Part shown: positions 31,033-31,787 of the stretch, in pieces
How positions within the stretch are numbered: the stretch's first letter is position 1
How the letters are laid out: the number at the start of each line of letters is the position of its first letter
DNA from: an uncultured Mollicutes bacterium
Lineage (GTDB): Bacteria > Bacillota_I > Bacilli_A > RF39 > UBA660
Direction: 5' to 3'
Assembly: GCA_900543055.1 (NCBI GenBank)
Contig: UQQI01000012.1
Coordinates: 1-31,787 of the forward strand
DNA: 31,787 nt
The notes under the pieces: generated by a model
Databases searched by the model: none
Told to the model about the DNA's origin: nothing
Seen by the model: the letters and a program-made list of their open reading frames with translations, nothing else
Program-made: the position numbers and the translations under genes

Positions 31033-31775
31033 TGGATAATGATGTAAAAAACGTGAAAAACTCTGATGAAAATATTATTGAATTAACAGATGAAGTATCA
31101 GAAAGCGATGAGATCGATTCTTATATTGATTCTTTATATTTAAAGAATCATTTAATTGGTTTTGATACAGAACAGTTAAAAGAATTATATAGTAATATTG
31201 ATTTATATGAGTATTTTGTATATTCTCTTATTTATATTTTAGATAATGAACCAGAATTTATTTTGTTAGATGATACTCTTCCAAATAAAATTTATGATGT
31301 GATAGATTTACATAGATTTGATTGTAAAGATGATACTATATTATATGGACTTGTTAATGAAATAATCTTAGAAGTTAATTCTATGAGGTCATTATCAAAT
31401 AATGAGAAAGAAGAAAAGATATCAGTTTATTTAAATGAACAAAGTGAAAAACGTAAAGTTTTATTAACAGATAGGGAAGACCTTTCTTATACAATGGTAT
31501 ACGATGCAGGTGTTGTTTTATCTCTTTTTGAAGAAGGAGATGAATTTGCTAATGAAGATATGTATATTCCATCACTTAATCTATTAATTAGTGAAATGCC
31601 AGCGATGTTTAAAGATGAAAAAGTTCTTGAAAGAGCTATGAACAAATTAGATGAAATATCTAAAAAACATGTTATATTTGGTAGACTTCAAAGAAGATAT
31701 GCGAGAGATGCAAAAGTATATTTAAAAAAAATGGATAATTGTCAAATAGTGTGTGTAGACACAAATAAGCGATGA
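31032..31775 (+). CDS. Unrecognised acidic protein coupled to lon
   Basis: 247 aa, no family recognised. Strongly acidic, especially the first 40 residues (Glu, Asp, Ser, Asn), then mostly helical with Leu/Ile/Tyr-rich segments. The C-terminus is basic (about 205-235, with Arg-Arg-Tyr-Ala-Arg). There is no signal peptide or membrane helix. The start ATG overlaps the lon stop by one base, and the stop overlaps a further ATG at 31772. It is therefore the middle of a tightly packed operon. In other Bacillota lon is commonly followed by the GTPase gene engB (ysxC); this protein is not a GTPase. A link to Lon, as adaptor or substrate, is only a guess from position. Confidence 0.75.
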   Translation: MDNDVKNVKNSDENIIELTDEVSESDEIDSYIDSLYLKNHLIGFDTEQLKELYSNIDLYEYFVYSLIYILDNEPEFILLDDTLPNKIYDVIDLHRFDCKDDTILYGLVNEIILEVNSMRSLSNNEKEEKISVYLNEQSEKRKVLLTDREDLSYTMVYDAGVVLSLFEEGDEFANEDMYIPSLNLLISEMPAMFKDEKVLERAMNKLDEISKKHVIFGRLQRRYARDAKVYLKKMDNCQIVCVDTNKR

Positions 31776-31787
31776 TTATTTATGTAG
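31772..31787 (+). CDS. Start of a downstream gene (cut by window end)
   Basis: ATG at 31772 overlaps the previous stop as ATGA and is followed by four more open codons (Ile-Ile-Tyr-Val) up to the window edge. Too short to identify; the four-base overlap is the only support. Confidence 0.35.

Noticed and set aside
1..31787. CRISPR arrays, tRNA/rRNA genes, insertion sequences, phage genes
   Set aside because: None seen by eye: no regularly spaced repeats, no cloverleaf-type sequences, no transposase or phage-like proteins.

Overview
The window is strongly AT-rich bacterial DNA in the standard genetic code: TGA is a stop at 2716 and 31775, and Trp is read by TGG. Gene content points to Bacillota/Bacilli, probably an uncultured, gut-type, Mollicutes-related or Erysipelotrichia-like lineage. 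Supporting signs are a T-box leader, a CIRCE operator, GatCAB-dependent tRNA charging, strong Shine-Dalgarno sites and U-rich intrinsic terminators. The taxonomic placement is inference.

Region 1 (1-11417, + strand) is the 3' part of a type IV secretion (T4SS) operon. In order it holds a VirB6/TrbL-like membrane protein (5' end outside the window), a PrgI-family protein, a VirB4 ATPase split into two overlapping genes, and a membrane-anchored cell-wall enzyme that joins a SpoIID-like domain to a C39-like peptidase. These are followed by a single-pass protein with two Ca-binding-like motifs, a VirD4/TraG coupling ATPase with its own promoter and a long acidic tail, and a single-pass protein with a DUF6273-like (lectin-like) ectodomain. 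A terminator at 11387-11417 closes the operon. No relaxase, integrase or att site lies in the window, so conjugation versus protein secretion or adhesion cannot be decided here.

Region 2 (11442-17001) is mixed chromosomal genes: rhodanese, DedA/VTT membrane protein, RmuC and a small membrane protein on +; trpS (with a four-Cys Fe-S-type motif) and a rhomboid protease on -; a small protein with an alpha-CTD-like segment on +; and on - a leaderless protein joining a WXG100/LXG-like helical N-terminus to a phosphodiester glycosidase (NAGPA) domain.

Region 3 (17080-22350) is a T-box-controlled transamidosome operon, gatC-gatA-gatB-aspS. The specifier reads AAC (Asn), with an overlapping GAA (Glu). 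AspRS carries the His typical of non-discriminating enzymes, and all three gene junctions overlap by exactly 8 nt. Together this indicates that Asn-tRNA(Asn) is made indirectly and that the operon responds to uncharged tRNA-Asn, possibly also tRNA-Glu.

Region 4 (22380-31787) holds an MscS-family channel, an unrecognised 344-aa protein, a frameshifted locus of stand-alone RNA polymerase alpha-CTD-like modules, htpG under a CIRCE operator, a DUF3419/BtaA-like putative methyltransferase, lon, an unrecognised acidic protein coupled to lon, and the first codons of a further gene.

Most intergenic gaps carry a recognisable terminator or promoter. No tRNA, rRNA, CRISPR array, insertion sequence or phage gene was seen.
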